Shown: in pieces, positions 1 through 11,779 of the stretch | How positions within the stretch are numbered: the first letter of the stretch is position 1 | Layout of the letters: the number at the start of each line of letters is the position of its first letter | Assembly (NCBI GenBank): GCA_038087015.1 | Contig: JASBNA010000002.1 | Span: 1,984,001 to 2,048,000 of the forward strand | Reading direction: 5' to 3' | DNA: 64,000 nt | Origin: Cerrena zonata | Taxonomy: Eukaryota > Basidiomycota > Agaricomycetes > Polyporales > Cerrenaceae | Notes under the pieces: model-generated | The model's database searches: none | Told to the model about the DNA's origin: nothing | What the model saw: only the letters and a program-made list of their open reading frames with translations | Translations under genes and position numbers: made by a program

Positions 1-119
1 CAATGGGAAAGGTTAGAGGTATGGTCAATGTCTACACTTGGTGTTGGAAGAAAAAATACAGATGATGTATCGTACAGAGAATACGCTTCATTTCAATTGT
101 CGTATCGCAAAAAGTAAGG
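1..119. other. Left edge, 3' flank of RING ligase gene
   Basis: No coding feature is supportable here. It is downstream of the stop codon of the minus-strand RING gene and probably holds its 3' untranslated region. The next gene to the left is outside the window. Confidence 0.5.
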
Positions 120-1847
120 CTAATCCACGTCCATGTCCCAACTTCCAGGGATGTCACGTCTGGGCGATGACGACGAACCGCTTGAGCTCTGCTCTCGTTG
201 GCTATTACTCTGATTGTTATTCTGATTCTGATTACCGTGATTGTTGTGGCCACCCATAAGATTGAACAAGTTGCTAAAATACTTGATTGGCCATGCCCGC
301 CTTGTGGTGGGCTATTGCTTCCGGATGGACTAGACGGACCATTCGGGCGATTATTAGAGCTACTAGACCCACCCGGGGTATTATTGGCACCACCATGATG
401 AGGCTGGGGCACAAGTTCGTATCTACCAGAGAAGAGAATGTTCACGTCACCGTGTGAGCAAGACGTCGAATAGTATTTACGGACCTGCAGACGGGACACG
501 TGCCACTGGACTTCAGCCATGGCGTGATGCATGGTTCATGGAAGGGATGCTTGCAAGGCAGAGTCACTACGACTTGTTCTGCGGGGTCATCGGTATTCAG
601 TTGAAATTGATCTTTACAGACAGCACAGTCCTTCTGAAGTAGTGGAGCTGATGATACAAGCATTATGTCAGAACGGAGATAATGATAACACGGTGGCGTA
701 AGTGTCAACTGACATCCTGGGGATAGAGTGTCCTTGGGGAGATTGTTGATGATCTCCTCGGTTGCGGGAACAGGATGCGACGAAGAGTTCTCCATTAGCT
801 GCGAGATAATTTGGTCCAGAGCTAAAATAAAAATAAAAATATCAGCGAACCTGACCTGTGAATCGCTGTGGGCAATGTACCATCTTGATTGAATACATAA
901 TCACCCCACCGTCCATTCTCGGAGCCTGGGGGCATCATGCCAGGAAAAGGGAATTCTGAACCTGGGCCATTTCTTCCTTGAGACAACATGTTTATGAGAT
1001 ATTGGAACATGAGAGGGCCTGTGATCATCTCGCGCTCATCTCCTAAGCCGCCGCGAGGAGGCGCACGCTGAACAAACCTAGGAACGTTATAAGTGGTATG
1101 ACATTGGAAGTGATAAAAGTGGCATACTCTGAGAGTAATGGTATACGGGCCTGACCATTTCCACCGTTACTATCACTAGTCGGAGCACCACCAGTGATAA
1201 TGGTACGTGCGGGTCCAGTACCTGTCCTGTCTATTCGAATGCTAAACCCTGAACTCGTTCCGCGGGTAGTAGTATTCGTTGCACGTCCGCCTAAAGTCTG
1301 TCCACGCTCTGGGAAGCTCTGCTAGTAGTTAGTATGGACATACAACACGATTGGCCTGGATAAGTACCTGACCTGTGCCGGCAGAGGGTCCAGTCCTGTT
1401 CTGGGAAGGCATACCACCGGCATTTAAAAGAGTTGAGAGGCCAACTAAAGATATTTGAGAGAATAACTACAGGCAATAGGTTGCAGTACATACAGAGGAA
1501 ATCTCTAGGACCGAATGGATCCTCATCTCCTGTTGGATCGGCAGCTTGAGCTTGAAAGTTTCGTGGGTCGTCTGCTGGATTCTCCATCTGGACATACGAC
1601 AATTAGGGTGAGATATAGTTATTATATGTGGGTCCTACCTTCTCTACAAAGGTTCCGTTGCATGAAGCACAATGTGGATCTGGAACCTATAGCTAGTTCA
1701 CTAGAGCTGGTCAGACATGATTGGGGCGTAGCTTACCATCAGTGGCCGCATTTCTGAATGGCACTGGAGGAAGATAAGAGTGCATTCAGAAGAGTACTCA
1801 GAGCTACATACCTCATAGCAATACCACATCGGTTCTCTTGTCGACAT
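120..1847 (-). CDS. RING-H2 finger E3 ubiquitin ligase, RNF126/RNF115-like
   Basis: Probable E3 ubiquitin ligase of the RNF115/RNF126 class. The ATG at 1845-1847 opens a short first exon; joining three exons gives an N-terminal zinc ribbon with the Cys pairs YCYEC and HCASC, as in the family (it binds client or ubiquitin). A disordered middle follows, then the conserved block GDYVFNQDALDQIISQLMEN and a C3H2C3 RING: CAVCKDQF, CKHPFHEPCI, CPVC (about 500-640). The tail is Asn/Gln/Ser-rich and ends MDVD before TAG at 120-122. About seven short introns are needed. The last junction (near 260-340) is uncertain because the tail lies in another frame from the RING exon; a roughly 60-nt intron is inferred. 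It is divergent from the aldehyde dehydrogenase gene, 190 bp between start codons. Substrate is not predictable. Confidence 0.88.
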
Positions 1848-2037
1848 GATTGTAAATGTTTCAGGTTATCTGCTTAGTGATCGTGGTGGTTTCGGAATGA
1901 GAATGACATTCAGCCACACTGCCTGACCGAATCCGGAAGTGTGACAAACACGTGCACACAACGCGTACATCTGCAGGTTGAACTTCAAGTTGAACTCGAG
2001 CTTGCTTCAGGACTCATCTCCTCTTACTTGCTTTATC

Positions 2038-4523
2038 ATGGATTCCTATGACTATTATGACGACTATGAAGACGAAGGCATAGGCTTTACAACCCCACTT
2101 CTCATATCCTTTGTTCTCGGAATTTACCTTGTTTATACACGATACCACTCTATTCGTAATAGAGCTATACCCTTTTACTGGCCTCCACCTGACGTGAGTC
2201 TCTCTTCCGTGCCGAAACGCTCATTTTCTAAAGCAGATAATAGGCCATCGGAAATGACTATGAAGCTACCAAAATAGAAGATCCAGCCCTTGATTCGCAC
2301 GTACGCGATCCCGAGTTACTGCCCTCTAGTCCTGCCCCAGGACACGAATACATCACTGCTTTTGACCCTGCTACATCTCTTCATCTCGGCACTTTCGTCG
2401 CAGATGACGGTGCGGATGTACGGTTCAAGATCGAACAGGCCATGCGGGCTCAGCCAAGATGGAGCAAAACCAACTTCGCCGAGCGCAAGCGTGTCATTCG
2501 AAGTTTGAACAAATGGCTAGTGGATAACCAAGAGACTTGTGCTAAGGTTGCGGCTCGCGACACTGGAAAAACTCGTACGTTACTCCTGTCTCATTGCGTA
2601 TAATCCCATGACGTTGGTTTCAGTTCTGGACGCTTTTATGGGAGAGATTATCCCTACATGCGCGAAAGCAGAATGGTTAATCAAACATGGAGAGAACTAT
2701 CTCAAACCCGAACACAGACATAGCAGTCTTCTTACTTTCTACAAAAAAGCAGAGGTTCACTTCGAGCCGTTGGGAGTCGTCGCGGCCATAGTGTCCTGGA
2801 ATTACCGTTCGTGTTATTATTGGGTGCTTGACAATACTGCTAGAGCTGATGGTATTCTTAGCCCTGCACAACGCCTGGTCTCCGATCATGGCATCTATTT
2901 TTGCTGGTAATGCTGTTGTTCTAAAGTGTTCAGAACATGTGATTTGGTCTACCAAATGGTTTGTCGATGCTATTCGAAGGTGTCTTCGAGCTTGCGGACA
3001 CGATGAAGAATTAGTCCAAGTAAGCCTTTCCCGACAGAGTAGAGTATCAAATCCCTTATATGGTCTTTCTTGTCAGCTCGTTTGTTGCTACCCCGATACC
3101 GCGGAGGTACTCACCAAATCCCCTTTCATTCGCCATATCACGTTCATTGGATCTGAGGAAGTCGGACGCAAGGTGAGTTCGACCTTGAGGGGTTAATCAG
3201 TGGGTAACTAAATCTGTTTTAGGTCGTTCAAGCTGCGACTGAACACTTGACCCCCGTTACACTTGAATTGGGAGGCAAGGATCCTGCCATCTTGATGCCA
3301 TCCACTGACATTGAGAAATACGCCAGTATTCTCTTGCGGGGTGTATTGTGAGCTCCTTTATCACTATATGACATTCTCTCTCTTACAAGAACATCAGCCA
3401 AAATGCCGGTCAAAACTGTATTGGCATTGAACGTGTTATCGTCCATTCTTCTCAATACGCGGAGGTTCTGCAGATGTTTACTCAACGCGCCGCTGACATT
3501 CGTCTTGGTTCCGCCCTGCTGAGGCCCATTGATGGGGTCATCCCAACTGTAGACTGTGGCTCTATGGTGTCTGACAGTAGGTTTACCTTCTTGAATAGGA
3601 TTTTAGAGACCGCCGCAATGCATGGCGCGACGGTTGAAACTGGTGGCAGGCCATTTAGGCACTCGTTCCTGAACGGTGCATACTTTGAACCGACTGTTGT
3701 TGGAAATGTCGACCCTCTGTCGGAAATTGCACAAACAGAACGTAAGTTTCTGGTTTGACATTCGGAATGAATGGCTAGAATTGACTGGCTGTCCACAGTG
3801 TTTGCACCTGTCGCACTCATCATAAAATATGACACCATTGAAGAGGCTATTGCTATTGCTAATGGTACAAGATATGGTTTGGGTGCAAGTATTTTTGGTC
3901 CGGACCAGGAGAAGTGCTACAAGGTTGCACAGCAGCTACAGTGTGGAATGGTCTCTATCAATGATTTCGCAGTTTACTATGTAAGTGAGCCATGCACGTT
4001 GAGCCTATTTTACATGACTAAATATAGTCTGTGTGTTGTAGATCAAGTAAGCATTACCACTCCCAGAGATTGACGTGTAACTAAATTTTTATCATCTTCC
4101 AGTCAAGACCTTCCATTTGGTGGAACCAAGATGAGTGGTTATGGTCGATTTGGTGCGCCATCGAGTCAGATGTCATGTTAAGTCCACGGGTTAACTGTCC
4201 ATTTTTACAGGCGGTCCAGAAGGTCTTCGTGGGCTCACATCGCCCAAGGCGATAATTACAGACCGATGGCCTTGGCTCATTCAAACGACAATACCGAGAG
4301 TCGTAGACTATCCCATTCCTTCGGTCACCCAGAGCTCGTTAGTGTGATGGTTTTTACGACTGTCTTGCTATCAACTAACCGCATACATAGGGATTTCATG
4401 ACTGGTATGATTGGATTTGTTTTCGCAGATGGTTGGCGAAGGAGGTACTTGTATTTGATGCAGCTTCTTCGGAGTTCCCGCCAGCAACAGCCGGGTGTTC
4501 CACGACCTTCCCCACGTCGGTGA
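2038..4523 (+). CDS. MSC7: Membrane-anchored aldehyde dehydrogenase, Msc7-like
   Basis: NAD(P)-dependent aldehyde dehydrogenase related to yeast Msc7 and plant ALDH22A, oxidising aldehydes to acids; physiological substrate unknown. The ATG at 2038 starts an acidic Asp/Tyr-rich leader (DSYDYYDDYEDE), then one hydrophobic segment (residues about 20-37) expected to anchor it in the ER. The ALDH fold is spread over about ten exons. Visible landmarks are the Rossmann strand EPLGVVAAIVSWNYPLHN, IRHITFIGSEEVG, the general-base motif LELGGKDP, and the catalytic Cys in GQNCIG (about 3410-3425). EIAQTELFAPV, LPFGG and a C-terminal aromatic/basic stretch follow, ending TGA 4521-4523. Reading frames join at consensus GT-AG sites without internal stops, so it looks intact. 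Exon boundaries were placed by eye. Confidence 0.88.
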
Positions 4524-5435
4524 GAGAGGCTGTTACTAACCATATGCTACACTGCTACATCTATGGGCGGATACTTACAACAATATTCCTTATTTCATCG
4601 GCCGGATCCGTTTTGCTTCATAACATCCCACCGCTCGAAGTAAGTTCAGACCCCGGTTGTCAGCGTTCGGAGGAATTGCGAGAAAGTACCTGTGTCCGCC
4701 ACATCTCCAATTATAGTATGTAAGCACTGTGCTGCACGGACTCGGAGTTTAGATGGGAAGCGAGCACTATCGAACGTTTGCTCAAGCCTTAAGCTCCCTT
4801 GGACCAGCGACAAACAACGTTTGTAGGCATCTACGCCGAGTGCTATTCCTACACCAACGTGAGGCTCTATCTGATATTAGAATAACGCATGCTGTGCTGT
4901 GACAAGAAAATCGACCCAAGACATCTTTCCCTCGTGAATACCTTCCACATGTATTTCATTGCATGCACCTTGCAAGCAACTCCGAACCGTCAACCTTCTT
5001 CGGCTGATTGGCGGCAGTTGCCTCTCCGTCCAGTGGTGCTTCTGCTATTGACACCCATGATCATCTGGCACACGGGCTCGAGTCCCTGCGATGACATCTC
5101 TATCGTCTGTTTTCTAGGAACACATATGGAACCATCTGCTACTGGGGCTAATCTCAGTAGATCTACACAGGATATCTCATTGAACAACGTAGCGTTCGAG
5201 TGCATTCATTCCAGAAATAGGAACCGTAGCGCATGGTCTTCCCAGCGTTTTGTCGGGTCGATCTCAAGGAGCGAATAATGGAGCACATTGCTCTATGACG
5301 ATAAGCTTTCACGATAATTGGAAGATTTGGAGGACCTGGTGGTCTACCCGCCGTACATATAATACCGGGTGTCACCTCCAATGCAAAGGAAGTACCGCCT
5401 ATCCTGAATCTCTCTAGGTCTTTTCACTCGTCAAG
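4524..5435. other. Gene-free interval upstream of RNase T2
   Basis: Several ORFs of 70-130 codons occur on both strands, but none shows a recognisable domain, convincing start context or splice continuity. A TATA-like tatatAATA run lies near 5355, about 80 bp before the RNase T2 start, so the right part probably holds that promoter. Confidence 0.5.
5355..5362 (+). promoter_or_regulatory. Putative TATA element of RNase T2 gene
   Basis: A tataat-type run about 75-80 bp upstream of the start codon. Position and composition are the only support. Confidence 0.35.
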
Positions 5436-7324
5436 ATGCTCGGCGCTGCTGCTCTCGTTCTTGCCCTCGGAGGGGCCGCTATGGCCACTCCATTGACTTC
5501 CCCCGTGGATGCAATGCACTTGTTCAAACGTATCAGCTCTGGATGCTCAACAAGTGGAGCTTTATCGTGCTCCTCATCGGCGGCTGGTTCGTGTTGCTTT
5601 GAGTCTCCTGGAGTAAGTCTGCTATCAGAACTCGGCGTGTACACGTGTGATTGACAAAATGACCTCATGAATTGTAGGGCCTCTTGCTTCAGACTCAGGT
5701 CAGTCTTTCTCTACTGAGTAAATAGAAAGGATCCTGACGATATTATAGTTCTGGGATTTCAACCCGTCGACTGGGCCGTCGGATAGTTGGACAATCCATG
5801 GTCTCTGGCCCGACAAGTACGTATTTCTCCCTGTGGCTATGTCCGACCTTTAATTAAAAACATATACTTTTAGCTGCGATGGAACATTCGAAGAGAACTG
5901 CGATTCTTCAAGGGCTTACACTAACATTGCTGGAGTATGTTTCTTACCTCCAAGTTACAAACGAACAATACCTCTGACAGATCAATTAGCTCCTCACTGC
6001 TCAAGGTGCAAGCGACACTTTGTCGTTCATGAACACGGTATGTGGTTATGTCTAATTCGCGGTGATACGGCGTCGAATGCGAGTTTGTACAATGCAGCAC
6101 TGGGTCGACATCAATGGTCAGAACGAGAAATTCTGGGAGGTAGGTTTACATCTATTACGATCATCTCTTGATCTTGATCTGATCCTTTAATGCGTAGCAT
6201 GAATGGAGTACCCATGGTACCTGCTACAGGTAAGGGGAGACATCCTCATCCATAAAACGTGAGCTAATTTTCTGGTTTTATAGTACCTTGGAGACATCCT
6301 GTCTGCCAAGTGGAAGCGCTAAAGGCGCAGAGGCAGTTGCGTTCTTCAACACTGTCGTCAAGCTCTTCAAGGTATGACATATTCGACTACAAAAATATAC
6401 AGGCTGACTAATGCAAACTTTGTCTTACAACCCCTCAGTCGCTCCCTACCTATGACTGGCTCGCTCAAGCTGGTATCACCCCTTCAAGTAGCAAGACTTA
6501 CACTCTTGCACAAATTACGAGCGCCCTCAAGAGTGCTTCTGGGGTGACACCTGCCCTTGACTGTACTAGCGGCAGCTTGAACCAAATTAGCTATTACTAC
6601 CACTTGAGGGGATCTGTCATTGACGGCTCCTTCGTTTTGATTGGTGAGGTTACTCATAACTGCGCTGAGACTAAACCTAACTCTCTTGTAGATGCGCCGA
6701 AGAAGGGTTCGTGTGCCGCGACAGGCCTCAAATACCCCCTTAAGTCTGGATCTGCCTCCCCTACTACTACTGTAAGTGCTCCATTTGGATGCTTTTCTGC
6801 TACGGTCACTTATGAGATCCTTCCTTAGGCGGGTGGTTCAGCACCTACGGTCAGTTGGAGAAAACCCCATGAGGAGTACAATTTACTGACTCGATCACAA
6901 TAGGATGGTTCCCTTCCAAGCAAGGCTCATCTCCAAGCTAGCACGACTGGTGGTCTCTTGACCGGCGGAACCTGGTCAACTCAAACGCCCGCGACTTACA
7001 CTTTGAGCGGATCATCCTCTAGCTTCACCATGTCCACATCAAAGGGAAATTGTGGCGTTTCGGGAGGCCAATTGACTTGCGCAAGCGGCGTGTCTGCATC
7101 CACTTTCTCAGCAGTAAGTTTTGATATATGGATCAAGCTGTGTCAATATGACGGTGCTGATTATGCGCGCATTATAGGTCTCTTCTGGAGGCAATTTGCT
7201 TCTTGCATTCTCGGGTTCCACTGCGTTCACCAGTGATGCTACGCCAAGTGGTACGACTCAACAAACCGTATTCACTGGCAGCAGTCACGCCGTCGACTTC
7301 ACCTTGTCGATTGTTTCAGCTTAA
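5436..7324 (+). CDS. Secreted ribonuclease T2 with C-terminal extension
   Basis: Extracellular or vacuolar endoribonuclease of the RNase T2 family, cleaving single-stranded RNA through a 2',3'-cyclic phosphate. The ATG at 5436 gives a signal peptide (LGAAALVLALGGAAMA). Both conserved active-site segments are present: CAS I WTIHGLWPD (about 5785) and CAS II HEWSTHGTC (about 6205), with the catalytic His residues and the Glu-Lys-type environment of fungal members such as Lentinula RNase Le2. Cysteines are abundant. After the catalytic domain comes a Ser/Thr-rich linker and a C-terminal beta-rich extension like that of fungal Rny1-type enzymes. The gene is split into about 13 exons by 12 short introns, including two exons of only 21 nt (5678-5698, 6829-6849). 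TAA at 7322-7324. Confidence 0.92.
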
Positions 7325-8289
7325 AGTGGGCGATCACCCTCAATCCTTTTATGACCCGTGAACGCATGGACGGAAATGTGCTGTGATGATGATAATGTAT
7401 ATTTAAGGGTGTACCTCGGAAACATGAGTCGAGCTGTACTATTTACGAACCTGTAAAACGATTTGATCTTGTCTGCATTGTCTAGGCGTTGAAACTTCAT
7501 CAGATTGTGGATGACCAGCTACCGCACTGGTTCGTTTGTTTCGAATTTAAGAGTGGTGCTCGCCGTTTTTGTGAAATGCGAAGTCGTTACATAGAGTATC
7601 GAGTCTAGCTTCAGAACAAATGATGTGTATTGAAGCGTGCACTGCATTGAAAGTCTAAAGGTACCATTAGGTGGATCTAATATTACTCCGCATGTTTGAT
7701 TAATGCTACACTTTTGATATCACCCAACGTTAATAAACACATACTCTCGACTCCTCTCGCCTTGAAACATTGATGGCCCTTGGTATTGCCGTGCGAGCCC
7801 AGCGTGAATGTCAGAAAGCATACAAATGTGTTAGCACAAAGTTAACGTTTGTCTCTGGTTTGTCTGATCCATCTCGAATCACTTCCACTGGGTAATAATG
7901 CGGAGAGGCAATGGACAGCCCGCGACTTTGGTTTTCGAGGGGTATTGGTCCATTTTAGGGCACAAATAGGTCGAAACCTGTACCCAACAAGTATTTGGTG
8001 AACGAATACATTCCAATTGAAATGCAGCACTCCTATTGTGATCCGTTCTTGTGCGGATGTAAAGATCACCCTGTTCACCTGCTACCCCAATGCGATGTGC
8101 ATCGCACCCTCCAGGTGATGAAAGCGGCATGCGCAGAATTATGAGCGTTTGAAGCAATTTGAAGGGAGGGCAAGGTTCGCCGTACGAGTTACGGTGGCCG
8201 GTATGAGGTACAGAAATCTATAAAAGGAGGGAGAGAATGACTAGAAATCTTCAGTATTCTCCTCGAGAACGACAACCCCCAATCTCATC
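7325..8289. other. Gene-free interval between two secreted-protein genes
   Basis: About 965 bp with no supportable gene. Overlapping minus-strand ORFs at 7842-8157 lack domains. The right end contains a good TATA box (8219-8226) for the next gene. The left end should hold the RNase T2 3' UTR. Confidence 0.5.
8219..8226 (+). promoter_or_regulatory. TATA box of small secreted protein gene
   Basis: TATAAAAG, 64 bp upstream of the ATG at 8290. The match to consensus and the spacing suggest a strongly and conditionally transcribed gene, as is common for small secreted proteins. Confidence 0.6.
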
Positions 8290-8798
8290 ATGAAGTTCAC
8301 CATCCTCTCTGTTGCCTCTGTCGCCCTCCTCGTCAGCAACGCTGTGGCCATCTGCCCAGGGTTCAACTACGGTATTGGCAACGTCCGTAGCCTTGGAAAT
8401 GGAATCAACCGATGTTCGTTCTATCTGTTCGTTCAGGGGACTCTTTGATATTGACGTTACCTTCACAGGGGATGTGTATGACGATGCCTGCAACGTCGTC
8501 GATGGGCTTACCACCAACCAGAACCCTTGTACCCAAGGCATCTTCTCATGCACCCCAGCTCCTATTACCTTCAATGGGTACACGAACACCTTTACTAAGC
8601 TGAGGTCAGTACTTGAATTGAATAGTCGATGCGTGTTTGTGACTGACCTTGTATAACCCATAGGTATGCCTGCCGTCCCGACCCTAACTCAGGTTCATGT
8701 GGTGGAACTTCCATCTCAGTCTGCGTGAGTCGTAATTGTTCATACACTGGTGATTCTTGCTCAAAAAAAATGCACAGTGCCGCAACGACGGAAACTAG
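8290..8798 (+). CDS. Small secreted cysteine-rich protein (8 Cys), unknown function
   Basis: Joining four exons (three introns) gives a 113-residue protein. Residues 1-20 (MKFTILSVASVALLVSNAVA) are a clear signal peptide with an A-x-A cleavage site. The mature part of about 93 residues has eight cysteines at 22, 49, 62, 69, 90, 99, 107 and 108, consistent with four disulfides; the last two are adjacent and are split by the final intron. There is no membrane segment or known catalytic motif. The spacing does not fit hydrophobins. Splice junctions are consensus-like and each keeps frame, and the stop is TAG at 8796-8798. A strong TATA box lies 64 bp upstream. It is likely an extracellular or apoplastic protein. 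Whether it is effector-like, structural or antimicrobial cannot be told from sequence alone. Confidence 0.8.
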
Positions 8799-9414
8799 GA
8801 GGCTTGCAATGGCCGTTTTGATCTCTTGTTCGTATATGATCTTGTAACACATAAGTAGTAAGAAATAGGAAATATTTTGTTCGCCCGAATTGTAGTCGGA
8901 TCAAAGAGTGGAAAACCAAACAGCCAGAGGAAAAGGGATCGAGGCGGATCAAAGAGTGAACATCAAATAGGTACCGGTGTTGCAATCTTATTCAGTTTCC
9001 TATTCTGTAGATACACAGGTCTGTTTGATGGCATTGTGTCACCGCCGCTCTTCCGCTTTGGGTCAACCGGCATGGGCACATAGGATAACCGAAGTCTAGG
9101 GCCCGACTCCAGCGGGCCTCTCGATAGATAGATAAAAACTGGAGAATTGGGCCTGGTAAGTAGTGCCAGTGGAACAGTGAGATGCGACGGTGTGAGCGAA
9201 GTTACTGACTCGTGGTCAGAACGAATAATCTTCATTTGGAGCTGCAAAGTAATTTAAAGGAACCTAGTTCATACATACTAGATGAGTCCCACCTGTGAAC
9301 CTTAGAAGTTCTTAAAGGCTGCTGCATCCGGCCACCAGTGCGAGACACGGGCCATGTGATCGCATATAAGAGCCAAAAAAACCTTGAACGAGGATATCGT
9401 TACTCACCATCATC
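8799..9414. other. Gene-free interval
   Basis: 3' flank of the secreted protein gene and promoter of the ACT-domain gene (TATAAG at 9365-9370, 45 bp before the ATG). ORFs on both strands at 8750-9250 have no domain support. Confidence 0.5.
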
Positions 9415-9944
9415 ATGCCACCTCCATCACCTGCTGACCACGAAGCTTTTCGCTTGGAGCTACTCGATGGGTTGTTTTTTGTCAAGCAACTCAAGCACAA
9501 CGAAGTGATCCCAGAGGATGTTTTGCGAAAACTTACCAACCCGTCGGCAGAGTTGATATCAGTGACTCGAACCAATGAAGAGATTTCTATTGCTGGACAA
9601 GCCGAAGAAGGTGATAGTGAAGCAAGCTGGCGATGCATTAAGATCGCAGGACCTATGGATTTCGGTATGTTGCCCCTTTTCGATTCTATCAACAGCCTTG
9701 TTTTGATCCTCGATCATAGATGTGACCGGGGTTGTCGCAGGTTTTACTGCACCGTTGAAGACCGCTGAGGTTCCTGTCTTCGCTATATCGACATGGTTCG
9801 TCCTGTACCCCTTTAGTGACAAATTTCTTCTGACTGTTTCACAGGAATACAGACTACGTGCTTGTAGCAAAGGAGAAAGTCGAGGTGGCGATAGCAGCTC
9901 TTGAAGAGGATGGTTGGAAGTTCAACTCCAAGCCGGGTCTCTAA
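9415..9944 (+). CDS. ACT-domain protein (CASTOR-type ACT), putative amino-acid sensor
   Basis: A protein of about 141 residues from three exons; junctions DF|D and TW|N are phase-consistent. The C-terminal half contains an ACT_7-type domain: WRCIKIAGPMDFDVTGV, then PLKTAEVPVFAISTWNTDY and VLVAKEKVEVAIAALEEDGW. This resembles the C-terminal ACT domain of small fungal ACT proteins and of metazoan CASTOR arginine sensors. The family binds small ligands, usually amino acids, at domain interfaces; the ligand here is unknown. The N-terminal half (LELLDGLFFVKQLKHNEVIP) is probably the other ACT repeat of a two-repeat protein. TAA at 9942-9944. Cytosolic, with no signal peptide or membrane segment. 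Confidence 0.78.
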
Positions 9945-10180
9945 CTACCTCCAATCGAAATACACGACTTCGAGGTGCTGTACTGTAGAGTCTTTGAGAA
10001 ATAGAGTTGATGTAATGAGACGTAATCAATTTACTGTAATGTAGAGCTACTCTAGCGCCTATGTATCGTTTATGCGCTTAGCATGTCGAACGTATGTACC
10101 CTGCGTTCATCTCGGCCGAAGCACACTCTCTTGTCATTTCTATTTTCTTCCTTCTCACTTTATAGAGGTTCAGTAATCCA

Positions 10181-11779
10181 ATGAGTTCGACACCAAAAAA
10201 AGGCCAGCCAGTTTCAACCGCAGAGGGATTTGTCCTCGGTGGTATCGCGGCATGTGTAGCAGTTCGTCAGACCACATGCACTGCGTCATACTCGATCGAG
10301 AGCTTACCTAGGTCGACATTTAGGTAACCTTCTCGAATCCCGCTGAAGTGGCCAAGACACGCTTACAACTGCAAGGTGAACTTGCGAAGGACGGTGGCAA
10401 GAAGGTTTACAGAAATGTTCTGGATGTGTTTGTGAAGACGTGGAAGCATGAAGGAGTGCGGGGTATTCAACGAGGACTTGGTCCAGCTGTAAGTCATTCC
10501 AATTTGTCGAGTTCTCAGGTGATTGAACACGCTCCTCTTCAAGTATTGCTATCAGGTGAGAGATAATTAGGACAACACTCTTACAGTGAGTCTGACAAAA
10601 TATAAGATTCTCCTTAATGGCTCGCGATTAGGTGAGTGCTACCCAATATTCTACAGGTATATCCCAAATTCCTAAATATGTCGTAGGCTTTTATGAACCA
10701 ATCCGACATACAATAAATCGGTTCGTCGGTCTCAAACCTACCGACCAAATGCCCGTAACGTCTGTAATTTCAGGTGCCGCCAGCGGCGCTGTCGGTGGTA
10801 AGCTCGAGTCGTTATAGCTCCCAGTCATCAGTTCATTTATTTCAACCCTATTTAAGCGGTGCTGGGAAACCCTCTATTCATGATCAAAGCTCGGATACAG
10901 GTGCTCATTTGAATGCCCAAGTTGCTCCATAATTATTAACGTTGACTATAGGCATACTCACCTGCACTGCCCGTTGGAGCACAACATAATTACAAAAATT
11001 ATTTCGACGCACTACGGACTATTTTTGGTCAGCAAGGCTGGAGGGGTCTTGTACGAGGTGTAGATGCCGCTGTTCTAAGAACGTCTATGGGGTCATCCGT
11101 ACGTGATTTTGCTCTCAAAAATATGGGCATCGGTATATTTTAAATCATACACACAGGTTCAACTCCCTACTTACAATTGGACGAAGAACCTACTCGTAAG
11201 CCATGGCATCTCCGCCCCTGATAGTATATGGACATATCTGGCGAGTAGTTCAGTATCGGGGACGTGTGTGGTAAATACTATCTCGCTTATACATATAATT
11301 ATAATTTGGTGTATTGACTTTGTCTAAGCTAATCATGATGCAACCTGCCGATACTGTGCGTTGAAACATATTTTCTCATCTTGTCTAGTCTCCTGACGTA
11401 TTTCTCTGTCGACTTTAGACATTAACTAGAATGTATAACCAGCCAACAAGAGTGTTGCCCAATGGGAAGCATGTTGGTGTGCTGTACAAAAATCCGATAG
11501 ACTGTCTTTGGAAGACAGCTAAGGCGGAGGGTGTACTTGGATGGTACAAAGGTCTGTCCTTGTCATTGATTAGTGTCACGACATAGATTGATTGTACTAT
11601 TTATTTGCAGGCTCTACGGCTCATTTCTTGCGAATCGCTCCACACACGTAAGTTCATATCATTTGATACGTTCCATTCGCGATTCACAAGTTGAAATATC
11701 TAGGATCATAACACTCACGGCGAATGACATGATCATTAATTTGTATAAGAGAGTACGAGATGGTGATGAGGACTCGTGA
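10181..11779 (+). CDS. OAC1: Mitochondrial carrier, oxaloacetate/sulfate (Oac1/SLC25A34-35) type
   Basis: Inner-membrane solute carrier of the SLC25 family, about 310 residues. The three tandem repeats are visible through their P-x-[DE]-x-x-[KR]-like signatures: SNPAEVAKTRLQLQGE (repeat 1), NPLFMIKARIQAYSPA (repeat 2, with Phe in place of the acidic residue) and QPADTTLTRMYNQP (repeat 3). The Arg-rich LTRMYNQP in repeat 3 is characteristic of the Oac1 group, which exchanges oxaloacetate, sulfate or malonate. Ten or so short exons are required; one intron interrupts the third signature (ADT|TLT). ATG at 10181, TGA at 11777-11779. One internal stretch (10490-10640) is poorly resolved because several tiny exons are possible. 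Confidence 0.85.

Noticed and set aside
4889..5278. 129-codon plus-strand ORF between ALDH and RNase T2
   Set aside because: Start is weak, no domain, Leu/Ser-rich random composition, and it lies in the probable promoter region.
8290..8798. Hydrophobin
   Set aside because: There are eight cysteines, but not in the hydrophobin order (no internal CC pair after the first Cys; the only CC is at the C-terminus).
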